Positions 6,922 through 16,116 of a stretch of DNA of 32,084 nucleotides are shown in pieces. The notes beneath the pieces are model-generated. The model searched no databases. It had not been told where the DNA came from and saw only the letters and a program-made list of their open reading frames with translations. Both the position numbers and the translations under genes were made by a program. The stretch is from the NCBI GenBank assembly GCA_944326615.1, contig CALVEO010000023.1, positions 1 through 32,084 of the forward strand, read 5' to 3'. Source of the DNA: Candidatus Gastranaerophilales bacterium. GTDB lineage: Bacteria > Cyanobacteriota > Vampirovibrionia > Gastranaerophilales > Gastranaerophilaceae. The stretch's first letter is position 1. Each line of letters opens with the position of its first letter.

Positions 6922-8904
6922 ATGAAAAAGATTAACTCGAGAAAATATATCTTAAACACAACATTATGTTGTGCATTAGTTGTTTCTGCATCACTTTTGC
7001 CTGCCAATGCAGATGCACTTGGCGGGATTGATATTACTCCACAGCAAATGCAGATGATTCAAGGGCAAGGCGGCTTAAACCAGATGCATGATACGAATAA
7101 CCTGAAAGAAAGATATCAGGATAATTACAGAAATGAAGATTACAATTATTACCAGGAAAGAAAAAAATTAGACACTGATCCCAACGCAGGAAATCAGATT
7201 ATACAAAATTACAACGGCGGTTCTATCCAGCAAGCTACTGTAGAAGAATTGAATACAAAAGGTGTATTTGTTAACTCTGTTGAAGTTGCGCCTTCTGAAA
7301 TTTTAACGAAAGAAGAAATAAATAAGCTTGTTCAGCCTATTGTAGGGAAAAATGTATTTATTGAAGATATTCAAAAAGTTATAGACAGTATTAACAATTT
7401 ATATGCTGAAAAAGGTTTTGTAACTGCAAGAGCATTTTTGCCGGAACAAACTGTTGAAAACGGCAATATCTATATTGCTTTAACAGAAAGTAAAATCGGA
7501 AGCATTACTGTTGAACAAAACAGATGGACAAAAGATGGCTATATCACAAGCAGATTGCCGCAAAAAGAAGGCGAATTGTTTGATATTGTTGAGCTTGAAA
7601 AAGATGTTCTTGACTTTAACAGATATAATGAAGGCGTAAAGCTCACCGCAAACTTGAAAGCAGGTGAAAAACCGGGTACTACGGATATTGAACTTGTTGC
7701 TGATGAGAATTTCCCTTTCCATGTAATGGGTATATTTGATAATGCCGGCCGCTATAACACAGGCAGTCTCAGAGGCGGTGCCATGATATATGCCGACAGC
7801 TTATTCGGACACAGAGACAGAATGTCTTTAGGTTCATATTTTTCAAAAGGCGCACAGAGCCCGTTCTTTGATTACAATTTCCCTGTAAATAAAAAAGACG
7901 GTCGTGTAGGATTTATGTTCTCATCTACATTTGCAGATGTTAAATATGGTCCGCTAAACTTTTTAGGATTAGGCAGTAATGCATATCAATATTCACTTTA
8001 CTATACACAGCCGATTGTAAGAAAGCCGGGATTTGAATTGAAAGCATACGGCGGTTTGAACTACAAACGTGCAAGAACATTTGTAGGAAATGATACCTGG
8101 GATGCAATACTCGGAGATTATATTAACAGTACCGACAATATTACATCTGCAGAACTTGCTTTAATGTTAAGAAAAGATACTAAATACGGTATTTGGTACT
8201 TAAATCAGGATGCATATTATTCATTCCCTATATTTAACAGCGACAGGGATAACAATTATTTTAAATACAGCGGCAGTATCGTAAGATTGCATGACTTTTC
8301 ACATGGTATAATAGGTCAATTGAGAAGTAATTATCAAATTGTTCCTGGAGATAAAAGAATTCCTTACTTAGACCAGATGCAGACAGGTGGTTTGGCTACA
8401 GTAAGAGGCTATTCTGAAGGTATGATGATAGGTAAGAACGGGTACTTTATTAGCGGTGAGCTTATGTTTCCGATATTGCCGAGAGAAATTACAAGCCCCA
8501 GAACTGGAGAAAAAATTCCCTTTATCGGCAAATATGTAAAAGGTGCAGTATTTGCAGATACTGCAGGAATCTTCCCGACAGCAAGCGAAGATGTTTATGG
8601 TGGCAGCTACTTTGCAGCCTCTGTTGGTATGGGATTAAGAGTTCAGCTTCCAGGCGATTTAAGCGCAAGACTATACTGGGGCTATCCGTTAATAAGCAAT
8701 CACTGGGAACCAGATAGAAAAATGGGACGTTTCCATTTTGAATTAACACTTGCTCCAAATATTGACGCATTATTGGCTTCAAGAAGCACTGCAGCAGTTC
8801 CAAAAACTCAGTTCCAGAAAAATGTTGAAGCAGAATATGTCAACAATTACGATGACATAAGACATTATGACTACTTCCGCGATGGCGGCGGAGGCTCGCT
8901 ATAA
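6922..8904 (+). CDS. ShlB/FhaC/HecB-family outer-membrane transporter (TpsB-like)
   Basis: 660 aa. A signal peptide (residues 1-32, ending near PANADA) is followed by a Gln/Asn-rich linker. A POTRA_2-type domain (about 100-190, with NNLYAEKGFVTARAFLPEQ) and a second POTRA-like segment (about 190-260) come next. The rest is a beta barrel with the loop-6 motif VRGYSEG near residue 495, the signature of Omp85/TpsB transporters. The barrel's last strand seems to be FHFELTLAP near residue 610. About 45 residues follow it, ending in a Gly-rich tail, which is unusual because TpsB barrels normally end at the final strand. It should export or insert proteins at the outer membrane. No large haemagglutinin-like TpsA partner is seen nearby. 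A BamA/TamA-like role is the alternative. Confidence 0.85.
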   Translation: MKKINSRKYILNTTLCCALVVSASLLPANADALGGIDITPQQMQMIQGQGGLNQMHDTNNLKERYQDNYRNEDYNYYQERKKLDTDPNAGNQIIQNYNGGSIQQATVEELNTKGVFVNSVEVAPSEILTKEEINKLVQPIVGKNVFIEDIQKVIDSINNLYAEKGFVTARAFLPEQTVENGNIYIALTESKIGSITVEQNRWTKDGYITSRLPQKEGELFDIVELEKDVLDFNRYNEGVKLTANLKAGEKPGTTDIELVADENFPFHVMGIFDNAGRYNTGSLRGGAMIYADSLFGHRDRMSLGSYFSKGAQSPFFDYNFPVNKKDGRVGFMFSSTFADVKYGPLNFLGLGSNAYQYSLYYTQPIVRKPGFELKAYGGLNYKRARTFVGNDTWDAILGDYINSTDNITSAELALMLRKDTKYGIWYLNQDAYYSFPIFNSDRDNNYFKYSGSIVRLHDFSHGIIGQLRSNYQIVPGDKRIPYLDQMQTGGLATVRGYSEGMMIGKNGYFISGELMFPILPREITSPRTGEKIPFIGKYVKGAVFADTAGIFPTASEDVYGGSYFAASVGMGLRVQLPGDLSARLYWGYPLISNHWEPDRKMGRFHFELTLAPNIDALLASRSTAAVPKTQFQKNVEAEYVNNYDDIRHYDYFRDGGGGSL

Positions 8905-8913
8905 TTTAATTAT

Positions 8914-9002
8914 TTGCCATTTTGTCATGCTGAATTTATTTCAGCATCTTAAAGCAGTTCCTGGAGCAAGTTCAGGATGACTTTAAAACGACAAAATGGC
9001 AA
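8914..9002. repeat. 89-bp MITE-like palindromic repeat between fhaC-like gene and bioD
   Basis: Perfect 13-bp terminal inverted repeats TTGCCATTTTGTC (8914-8926) and GACAAAATGGCAA (8990-9002) enclose two hairpins: ATGCTGAA/TTCAGCAT (8927-8934/8940-8947) and TCCTG/CAGGA (8959-8963/8973-8977). The inner parts match the dispersed repeat GTCATGCTGAAC..TTCAGCATCTT also found at 18223-18250 and 28450-28480. It carries no gene. Confidence 0.8.
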
Positions 9003-9020
9003 TATAATAGGAGATCAAAC

Positions 9021-9698
9021 TTGGCAAAAGGGATATTCATAACGGCAACAGGAACAGATGTCGGGAAGACTTATGTATCAGCACTTATTGTAAAAAAGTT
9101 AAGAAAACTTGGAATAAACTGCGGATATTACAAACCTGCTTTAAGCGGTGCACAAATTATCAATGGTAAAATTGTTCCAGGAGACTGTGATTATGTTTTT
9201 AAACAGTCAGGAATTTCATTAAACACACTGAATTATGTATCATATATATTTAAAGAGGCAGTTTCGCCTCATCTTGCATCTGCAATTGAAAACAATCCGA
9301 TAAAGTTAAACAAAATCAAATACGATTTTGAACGTATTAAACAGGATTTTGATTATATGGTTGTTGAGGGCGCAGGAGGAATTGCATGTCCTTTCAGACT
9401 TGATGCAAACGAAAAACTTATGCTGACAGACGTTATCAAGGCATTAAATCTTGATATTATCTTAGTTGCATCAGCCGCACTCGGGACGATTAATTCAACA
9501 CTGCTGGCTGTTGAATATGCAAAACACCATGGAATTAATGTAAAAGGGATAATCCTAAACAATTATGATGAAAATAATTTTATGCATAAAGATAACAGAA
9601 AACAGATTGAAGCTTTAACAGGGATTAAAGTTATTACAACAGTTGAAAAGAATGCAAAAGACATAGTAGATTTATCGGAATTTTTTACAGAGGTATAA
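9021..9698 (+). CDS. bioD: Dethiobiotin synthetase
   Basis: ATP-dependent carboxylation of 7,8-diaminopelargonate to dethiobiotin. 225 aa, the usual length, with the P-loop GTDVGKT (residues 11-17), a second conserved block VVEGAGGIACP near 114-124, and YYKPALSG near residue 37. Translation starts at TTG (9021), supported by AGGAGA nine bases upstream and by the N-terminus KGIFITATGTDVGKT lining up with the family. Its stop is one base before the bioA ATG, so the two are co-translated. The rest of the biotin pathway (bioB, bioF) is not in the window. Confidence 0.95.
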   Translation: MAKGIFITATGTDVGKTYVSALIVKKLRKLGINCGYYKPALSGAQIINGKIVPGDCDYVFKQSGISLNTLNYVSYIFKEAVSPHLASAIENNPIKLNKIKYDFERIKQDFDYMVVEGAGGIACPFRLDANEKLMLTDVIKALNLDIILVASAALGTINSTLLAVEYAKHHGINVKGIILNNYDENNFMHKDNRKQIEALTGIKVITTVEKNAKDIVDLSEFFTEV

Positions 9699-9699
9699 A

Positions 9700-11046
9700 A
9701 TGGATAATTGGGCTGAAAAAGATTTAAAATATATATGGCATCCCTGCTCACAGATGAAAGATTATGAAGAACTTCCGCCTATTGTCATAAAAAAGGGCAG
9801 AGGAATGTATCTTTATGACATTGAAGGAAATAAATATCTTGATGTAATCAGTTCATGGTGGTGCAATCTTCTCGGGCACTGCAATCCAAAAATAAATTAT
9901 GCAATAAAAAAACAGGTAGATGAGCTTGAACATGTTATATTTGCAAATTTTACACATACACAGGCTATAAGGCTTTGTGAAAGACTTACTAAAATTCTGC
10001 CACAAGGTTTGTGCAAATTTAATTTTACCGATAACGGCTCATCCGCTATTGAAGCTGCAATGAAAGTAAGCTTTCAATATCATCAACAAACAGGTAACAA
10101 GCAAAAAACAAAATTTCTGGCATTAACAGACGCTTACCATGGAGAAACAATCGGTGCATTATCTACAGGTGACTGCGACCTTTATACGAAACTTTATAAA
10201 CCTATATTAATGGATATTGTAAGAGTTAAAGGCCCTGACTGCTACAGATGTTCCTATGGCAAAACAAGAGACAATTGCAATTGCGAATGCTTTGAACATG
10301 CTGAAAAAACATTTGCAAAATACGGGCAAGAAGCTTCAGCTATACTTATTGAACCATTATTACAAGGCTCTGCTGGTATGAAAATTTATCCGGCACTGTA
10401 TCTTAAAAAATTAAGGTCGATTTGTGATAAATATAATGTCCACCTTATTGCTGATGAAATAGCAACAGGATTTGGAAGAACAGGCAGAATGTTCGCATTT
10501 GACCATGCAGGAGTTTCTCCTGATATTATGTGTCTTTCTAAAGGTTTGACGGGCGGCTATATTCCTATGGCTCTTTTTGTAACAACACAAAAAATTTATG
10601 ATGCATTTTATGCTGATTACAACACAGGAAAAGCTTTTATGCACAGCCATACTTATAGCGGCAACCCTCTTGCATGCTCTGCAGCAAATGCGGTTTTAGA
10701 TATACTTGAAGATGGGTCTGTTTTAAAAAAAGCACAGGAAAATGCTGTTTATTTCAACAATATTATTAAAGAAAAATTTCTTAATCATAAAAATGCAGGT
10801 GAAGTCAGAAATATTGGCCTGATTAATGCAATAGAAATTGTTAAAAATAAATCAACAAAAGAACCATTTGACAGTAAATTAAGAATGGGGTATCAAATTT
10901 ATAAAAAAGCTCTTAAACGCGGTGTTATATTAAGACCTTTAGGGGATGTTATCTATTTTAATCCTCCTCTTATTATTGAAAAAAAAGAGATGGATTATGC
11001 TGTTAATACCGCATTTGAGTGTATGAATGAAATCTTGAATATTTAA
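9700..11046 (+). CDS. bioA: Adenosylmethionine-8-amino-7-oxononanoate aminotransferase
   Basis: Class III PLP aminotransferase that makes 7,8-diaminopelargonate from KAPA, the step before BioD. 448 aa. Landmarks: WHPCSQMKDYE at the N-terminus, SSWWCNLLGHCNP, the cofactor-binding DNGSSAIEAAMK, AYHGETIGALS, ADEIATGFGRTG and the lysine motif LSKGLTGGY (about residue 285). A Cys-rich insert (CYRCSYGKTRDNCNCEC, about residues 182-198) is a known feature of one BioA subgroup. It lies one base after bioD and ends six bases from the convergent TPR gene, with no separate terminator visible. Confidence 0.95.
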   Translation: MDNWAEKDLKYIWHPCSQMKDYEELPPIVIKKGRGMYLYDIEGNKYLDVISSWWCNLLGHCNPKINYAIKKQVDELEHVIFANFTHTQAIRLCERLTKILPQGLCKFNFTDNGSSAIEAAMKVSFQYHQQTGNKQKTKFLALTDAYHGETIGALSTGDCDLYTKLYKPILMDIVRVKGPDCYRCSYGKTRDNCNCECFEHAEKTFAKYGQEASAILIEPLLQGSAGMKIYPALYLKKLRSICDKYNVHLIADEIATGFGRTGRMFAFDHAGVSPDIMCLSKGLTGGYIPMALFVTTQKIYDAFYADYNTGKAFMHSHTYSGNPLACSAANAVLDILEDGSVLKKAQENAVYFNNIIKEKFLNHKNAGEVRNIGLINAIEIVKNKSTKEPFDSKLRMGYQIYKKALKRGVILRPLGDVIYFNPPLIIEKKEMDYAVNTAFECMNEILNI

Positions 11047-11052
11047 TATGTA

Positions 11053-12711
11053 TTAAATATCAAATAATCTGTGGAGCCTGTTAGTTATATCTTCTTCATC
11101 AAGATCTTGTGTAATTTTATTTAAATCAATTGCCATCTGATAATAATTTGCGGCATCATTTATAAATCCCATTGCCTGAGAAGCCCTTCCTGCATTGAAA
11201 TATGCAAGTGTATAACTTGGATTTAATTCTATTGCGGTTTCAAAATATTCAAGAGCTTCTTCTGCGTCTCCAAGTCCATCAAGATATAAAATTCCAAGGT
11301 TATTTTGCGCGTATTCATTATCAGGATTTAAGTCTATTGATTTATGAAAAGACACTAATGCTTCTTCCAGATAATCTTTTTCCCAGAGTGCTATTCCAGC
11401 TTTTGAATATCCTCTGTAATCATCAGGCTTAAGAGTTATTGCATCACAGTATGCCCTTATTGCGTTGTCCAAATCATACTGCGCCATGTGTACATCACCT
11501 AATGACAAATAAAGATTGTAATTATTCGGATCTAAAATAATACCTGCTTGATAAGTTGACACAGCTGCATCAATGTTACCTTTCACCTCAGCATAAATTG
11601 ATCCTAAAGCTTCACATACAACAGATGTCCATTCATTATCAGGATTCAGGGCAATGGCTTTTTGATAATGCTCTATTGCATCATCAAATAATTCTGCTTT
11701 TGAATAAGCATAGGCTAGAGAATTATTGTAAAATGGATTTTCAGGATCTCTTTCAAGTGCAAGTTTAAATGCGCTTATTGAGTTTATTTTATCCTCTTTT
11801 TTCAGATAAAGATGCCCTAGTTCATAATATATTTGCGGGACATCTATATCAAATTCAAGCAGTTTCTCATAACAATCAATCGCTTCGTCAGTGTTGTCAG
11901 GGAAATATGTCTGCAGGACTGTCGCAAGTTTTATTAAAACTTCTCTATTTAGAGGGTTTGCTTCCAAAACTTTTCTATAACAATCGACAGTTAAGTCCAT
12001 TTCTTTGTTTTTGAGTGCTAGATCACCCATTTTGCCATAAAATATTTCTCCATGATTTGTCGCTGTTACAGCTTTTCTGTAAAGATTTTCTGCTGTTGGA
12101 TAACATTTGAATTTTTCTAAAAATTTTCCTACTGTATTATAAGTAAATACCGAAAAATCATCTGACATGTTTTTATAAAACATTTTTATTGACGGCCTGT
12201 CCCAGGCCAGCATCACACTGCCTGAGAGAAAGTAGTATAAAAAATTTATATAATCTTTAACACTGCCGTTTTGTGAATTGATTTTCTGTAAAATTGATTG
12301 GGAAAGAATTAATCTAGGCCGCGCAGATTTCAATTTATCCATTTTAATAGCAGATTTGAATTCCTGCTCTGCAGATTTGAAATCTTGTGCTATTTTCATG
12401 AAAAAACCTGTATAAAGATGAGCATTGATGTTTTGAGGAGCAAGAGAAACTGCGGTTTTGCATTGTTCTATTGCAGTATCAAGACTTATCTGACCTTGTT
12501 CCCACATTAAAGTTGCGAGTCTATAATAAGCTTCCGGCATTGTGGGGTCATATTTTACAGCATCGATATAATATTCAATAGCGTTTTGCAAATCACTATT
12601 TTGCTGGCGAATAAGATAGTTTTCATGTGCTATTCGTGCTTTTTCTAATGATTCTCTGGCTTTTTCTGTATTTGCGGCCTTTATCGGCTGTAGTAAAATC
12701 TGTTCTGACAT
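11053..12711 (-). CDS. Tetratricopeptide-repeat protein
   Basis: 552 aa from the ATG at 12711 (GGAG ten bases upstream; the TTG just before it is not needed). Nearly the whole length is TPR units of about 34 residues, clearest as LDNAIRAYCDAITLKPDDYRG, YLEEALVSFHKSIDLNPDN and EEALEYFETAIELNPSY; I count at least ten. There is no signal peptide or membrane segment, so it is probably a cytoplasmic scaffold. The repeats give no substrate or pathway. The downstream neighbour on the same strand (GH13) is 152 bases upstream of its start, so the two may share regulation, but nothing ties them functionally. Confidence 0.88.
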   Translation of the reverse strand: MSEQILLQPIKAANTEKARESLEKARIAHENYLIRQQNSDLQNAIEYYIDAVKYDPTMPEAYYRLATLMWEQGQISLDTAIEQCKTAVSLAPQNINAHLYTGFFMKIAQDFKSAEQEFKSAIKMDKLKSARPRLILSQSILQKINSQNGSVKDYINFLYYFLSGSVMLAWDRPSIKMFYKNMSDDFSVFTYNTVGKFLEKFKCYPTAENLYRKAVTATNHGEIFYGKMGDLALKNKEMDLTVDCYRKVLEANPLNREVLIKLATVLQTYFPDNTDEAIDCYEKLLEFDIDVPQIYYELGHLYLKKEDKINSISAFKLALERDPENPFYNNSLAYAYSKAELFDDAIEHYQKAIALNPDNEWTSVVCEALGSIYAEVKGNIDAAVSTYQAGIILDPNNYNLYLSLGDVHMAQYDLDNAIRAYCDAITLKPDDYRGYSKAGIALWEKDYLEEALVSFHKSIDLNPDNEYAQNNLGILYLDGLGDAEEALEYFETAIELNPSYTLAYFNAGRASQAMGFINDAANYYQMAIDLNKITQDLDEEDITNRLHRLFDI

Positions 12712-12863
12712 CAATGAGCTCCAATAAGATGTATATTCTGTTTATATTTTTATATGTCGATATAAATAATATTAAACTTTAGTAATTTGAATTTATATCA
12801 TCCATTTGGAGTAGATATCCGGGTATGAATTTTTTACTATTTCATTATTTTTGATTTTTCAGG

Positions 12864-15158
12864 TTAAGCTCTTTTGAGTTCGTAAACTCTGAATTCGCTT
12901 GCTTCAAGTTTGTCAAAATGTAAGGTTGAAGTTTCTGTATCAAAAGTGTTTGAAACAAATTCATCCACATCTATATAATATTCTTTCTGTATAATATAAT
13001 CAGTCGGCAGGTTTATTGTTTTGTCAAAAACCGGTTCTCCATGCATTATTTCAGAGTAGCTTTTATTATTTTCATCAAACATTGTTACACGTTCATTTGT
13101 GTATTTATAATTTGAAACGACAAGATAAGCTGTTTTTTCCGGTACTTTTGAAATTATCCATGCCGAAAATCCGTCATCATCCTGCAGTATAATTTGTGCT
13201 TCACCTTCAGAAATGATTTGGTTATTTTTTACAAACATATCAATTGCATTGAACTTTTTGTAAAAATCATAATGTTTTTCTCTAGCCATGGATATTTCTT
13301 CTCCAATAACTTTTTCAATACCGCGTTTTGTAAAACTTTCGTCTCCATCAACGTAAAGTACAGGGCGTTGTGCGAATTTTCCGCCTGGCAGAAATTTATA
13401 TTTAAACCATTTATATAATGCACCGTTTTCTCCCAATTGTCCGGGATACTGATCTATACATCTGAATTCTCCGTCCTGATTGTTATAAGTTTTCAGAATT
13501 GAAAGTTTTTCGCCTTTTTTAAAGTTTACGTTATAATTTGCAAGGTGCTGATTATCTTCTGTTATTTTTTCAGGAGTTTTTTCGCATTGTGATACAATGT
13601 CATTCCCCCACAAAAGGTCAAAATTCATTCCCTTATGATATTCTTTTAAGAAATCATCCCAGAGCATATATTCAGCGAGTGTTCCAAAATACGGTATTTT
13701 ATTTTTCATAGTTTTGTTTAATTTATTTAGAACAACTCTTGGCGCTCTGTAGCTTATAGGACGTCCGTTATCTTCTGATACTTTATCAACAATGTGATCA
13801 ATATGATCAACTCTAAAACCGTCAAAATTGTATTCTTTTTGGAGATTAACCATATAATTAACAAAGTAGTCTATAACAGAATTATTAAGAGTTCCGTTTT
13901 CAAGATAACAGAAATAGTAAGGAGTTTGACAGTCTAAATTTGCGAAATTTGTAACGTCTTCGCCTTTGTAATCATAATGTTTGAATGTCGGATAGCCTCC
14001 GCATTCGCTCATTTTATCATAAACAGGAACTCCTGCTGAACACCATGCTCCGCCGGGAGCAGGCCACAAACCTTCTTTTATTAATTCCTGAATTGTATCA
14101 AGCTGTTTGGTTATGTCATCTTCTGTCAGTTTTTGGTTTGGTTTAAAATTATGGATTTTGGCAACTATATCTCTTGCCCGTTTATGAATTTTTTCCTGAT
14201 TATCTTTTTGCATCATTAGATTGGAAAGTTTTTTCTTAGCTTCTGTCATGAGGCTGTCGAAAGTATCATAAATATTTTTGAAATGCGAGCTTAAATCTCC
14301 TGTGCTTCCGTTCTGGGAGTCTTTGTAAATATTTTTGACAAGTTCAACATCTTCATCATCAAATGATTCCGGCATGTTTTTTGCAATTCTGTCAATATTT
14401 TCTTCAAGTTCTTTATTTAATAGGTTAATATCGTACCATCTTGCAATCTCAGGGTTTGCAAGAACTGCTTTTGAAAATCTTCCTGTCTGCGGTAATATAT
14501 CATAAATTACAGGATGCCCTGCAAGCTGTGCAAGAGTAATAAATATCTGTACCTGTTCTTTGGCATTAAGACCTGTAATTTTTTCTATATTTTCATCAAA
14601 AAGTTTTTCACTTACTTCAGAGCTTTTGGGAAGATAGGCACATCCAAATTCTCTTGGATGAAAAGGAATTAAATATATTGTAGTGTTAAATATATTGTTA
14701 TCTAAATTCCCTGTTGGTAATATTAGAAGCTGGCGGAGCCAATCCATAAATTTCCCGGTTTCTGATGTTTTGTTGCCATCGCCCAGTCCTGCCAGATTTA
14801 TAAGTTTAATATCGTGTCCTTCCTTTTGAATCCAGGATGAGTTTTTTACATTATTTCTGGCAAGAACACTAATATTTTCATTCGAAAAGATAAATTTACT
14901 ATCTTTAAAAATTCCGTTATCTTTCCATTTTATTTCAAGTCCGAAAAGAATTTCTTCCGGCGTAAGTTCTTCAAGAGCCTTTATATAAGGATATGGAAGA
15001 TAGCCGTATTTTTTTATCAAATCTGATATTTCTTTTTTTCTTTCATCGGATATTTTATCAGCAGGATATGTTTTTTTTAAAGCTGAATATATCTGATTAA
15101 TTTTTATTGATTTAGGTTCTTGATTGCTATTCTTATTTCCAAAAAGAAATTCCAACAT
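12864..15158 (-). CDS. Divergent GH13 (alpha-amylase superfamily) protein, 764 aa
   Basis: Glycoside hydrolase or transglycosylase with a family 13 catalytic core. The nucleophile region reads DGFRVDHIDHI (D near residue 448). The acid/base region is FGTLAEYMLW (E near residue 498). The third acid may lie in LYVDGDESF. A helical, charged N-terminal region of about 340 residues, including a coiled-coil-like stretch (KKKLSNLMMQKDNQEKIHKR), has no recognisable fold. A C-terminal domain of about 100 residues looks like the usual amylase beta-sandwich. No signal peptide, so it should act in the cytoplasm, perhaps on glycogen or an oligosaccharide. The exact activity cannot be assigned. The ATG at 15158 has GGGAG upstream. 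Confidence 0.75.
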   Translation of the reverse strand: MLEFLFGNKNSNQEPKSIKINQIYSALKKTYPADKISDERKKEISDLIKKYGYLPYPYIKALEELTPEEILFGLEIKWKDNGIFKDSKFIFSNENISVLARNNVKNSSWIQKEGHDIKLINLAGLGDGNKTSETGKFMDWLRQLLILPTGNLDNNIFNTTIYLIPFHPREFGCAYLPKSSEVSEKLFDENIEKITGLNAKEQVQIFITLAQLAGHPVIYDILPQTGRFSKAVLANPEIARWYDINLLNKELEENIDRIAKNMPESFDDEDVELVKNIYKDSQNGSTGDLSSHFKNIYDTFDSLMTEAKKKLSNLMMQKDNQEKIHKRARDIVAKIHNFKPNQKLTEDDITKQLDTIQELIKEGLWPAPGGAWCSAGVPVYDKMSECGGYPTFKHYDYKGEDVTNFANLDCQTPYYFCYLENGTLNNSVIDYFVNYMVNLQKEYNFDGFRVDHIDHIVDKVSEDNGRPISYRAPRVVLNKLNKTMKNKIPYFGTLAEYMLWDDFLKEYHKGMNFDLLWGNDIVSQCEKTPEKITEDNQHLANYNVNFKKGEKLSILKTYNNQDGEFRCIDQYPGQLGENGALYKWFKYKFLPGGKFAQRPVLYVDGDESFTKRGIEKVIGEEISMAREKHYDFYKKFNAIDMFVKNNQIISEGEAQIILQDDDGFSAWIISKVPEKTAYLVVSNYKYTNERVTMFDENNKSYSEIMHGEPVFDKTINLPTDYIIQKEYYIDVDEFVSNTFDTETSTLHFDKLEASEFRVYELKRA

Positions 15159-15355
15159 GTTTTTACTCCCTTAACTAATGCTTGTTAATACATTATAGCA
15201 TGATAATAAATATTTTATAAATTTGAATATTAATTGTATATTTTACAATAAATTAGACAGTTGGGTAATGGATTAATACTTATAGATATCCTTTAATAAA
15301 TTTGTAGATAATATATAAAAAATATATATGTTAGCAATTTATGAAAGCGGGGTAA

Positions 15356-16051
15356 ATGAACATGGTGCAAAAAACAGCAGAAACTCAAACAAAACCTATT
15401 AGTGTGATTATTGTAGAAGATTTTAAATTAACGCGTGTTGGTTTAAGGTGTGCACTAAATGCAAATGATGATATTAATGTTGTAGCTGAAGCTGAAGATG
15501 CTGTTGAGGGATTAAAACTTATTGAAAGGCATAAACCAGATGTAATTTTAATGGATTTAGGCCTTCCGGGCATGAACGGTATTGAAGCGATGGTCAAATG
15601 CAAGGAAATGAATTTTGATTCAAAAATTATTGCTTTGACTTCTCATGACAGATGCGAGGAAGTTATAGCAGCATTAACTTCAGGTGCAAGTGCATACTGT
15701 CTTAAAGATATTGATCCAAATAAACTTGCCGATGTTGTAAGAGATGTTTCGACTGGTGTATGCTGGATTGATCCTATGGTTGCGCAGATGACATTAAATT
15801 CTCTGCCTAAAATTGATAATGCAGGATTGCTGCCGAACAAATCAAATAATGAAGGTCGTGTACCTTTAACCGAAAGAGAATTTGAAGTATTAAAACATCT
15901 TGTCTCAGGCAAAAGCAACACTGAAATCGCTAAAGAATTAATTGTAAGTGTGCACACTGCAAAAGCTCATGTATGCTCTATTCTTCAAAAAATGTGTGTA
16001 AACGACAGAGTTCAGGCCGCTGTAAAAGCTGTTAAAGAAGGTATGGTATAA
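15356..16051 (+). CDS. NarL/FixJ-family response regulator
   Basis: 231 aa with an N-terminal receiver domain (about 15-130): acidic pair E21 D22, phospho-acceptor D67 in DVILMDLGLPG, T95 in IIALTS and K in AYCLKD. A C-terminal LuxR-type HTH follows (about 165-231; PLTEREFEVLKHLVSGKSNTEIAKEL begins at about 169). It is a DNA-binding transcription factor controlled by phosphorylation. No histidine kinase lies nearby, so it is an orphan whose partner is elsewhere. The start at 15356 follows GCGGGGTAA; an in-frame ATG two codons later is possible. It is convergent with the 16117-16584 gene across a perfect palindrome. Confidence 0.92.
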   Translation: MNMVQKTAETQTKPISVIIVEDFKLTRVGLRCALNANDDINVVAEAEDAVEGLKLIERHKPDVILMDLGLPGMNGIEAMVKCKEMNFDSKIIALTSHDRCEEVIAALTSGASAYCLKDIDPNKLADVVRDVSTGVCWIDPMVAQMTLNSLPKIDNAGLLPNKSNNEGRVPLTEREFEVLKHLVSGKSNTEIAKELIVSVHTAKAHVCSILQKMCVNDRVQAAVKAVKEGMV

Positions 16052-16071
16052 AAAAAGAAGCAATTTATGTG

Positions 16072-16105
16072 AAATAGAGGATTTACATATGTAAATCCTC
16101 TATTT
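16072..16105. terminator. Perfect 34-bp palindrome between convergent genes
   Basis: Each half is 17 bases (AAATAGAGGATTTACAT and its exact complement) with no loop. It lies 20 bases after the response-regulator stop and 11 bases before the end of the convergent gene. It lacks a long T-run, ending only in CTATTTG, so a bidirectional terminator is likely but a dimeric protein site is possible. Confidence 0.65.
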
Positions 16106-16116
16106 GAACAATAAAA

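Noticed and set aside
6922-8904. BamA as the name of the 660-aa outer-membrane protein
   Set aside because: Only about two POTRA-like domains are visible, of the ShlB/POTRA_2 type; BamA normally has five (or three in cyanobacteria).
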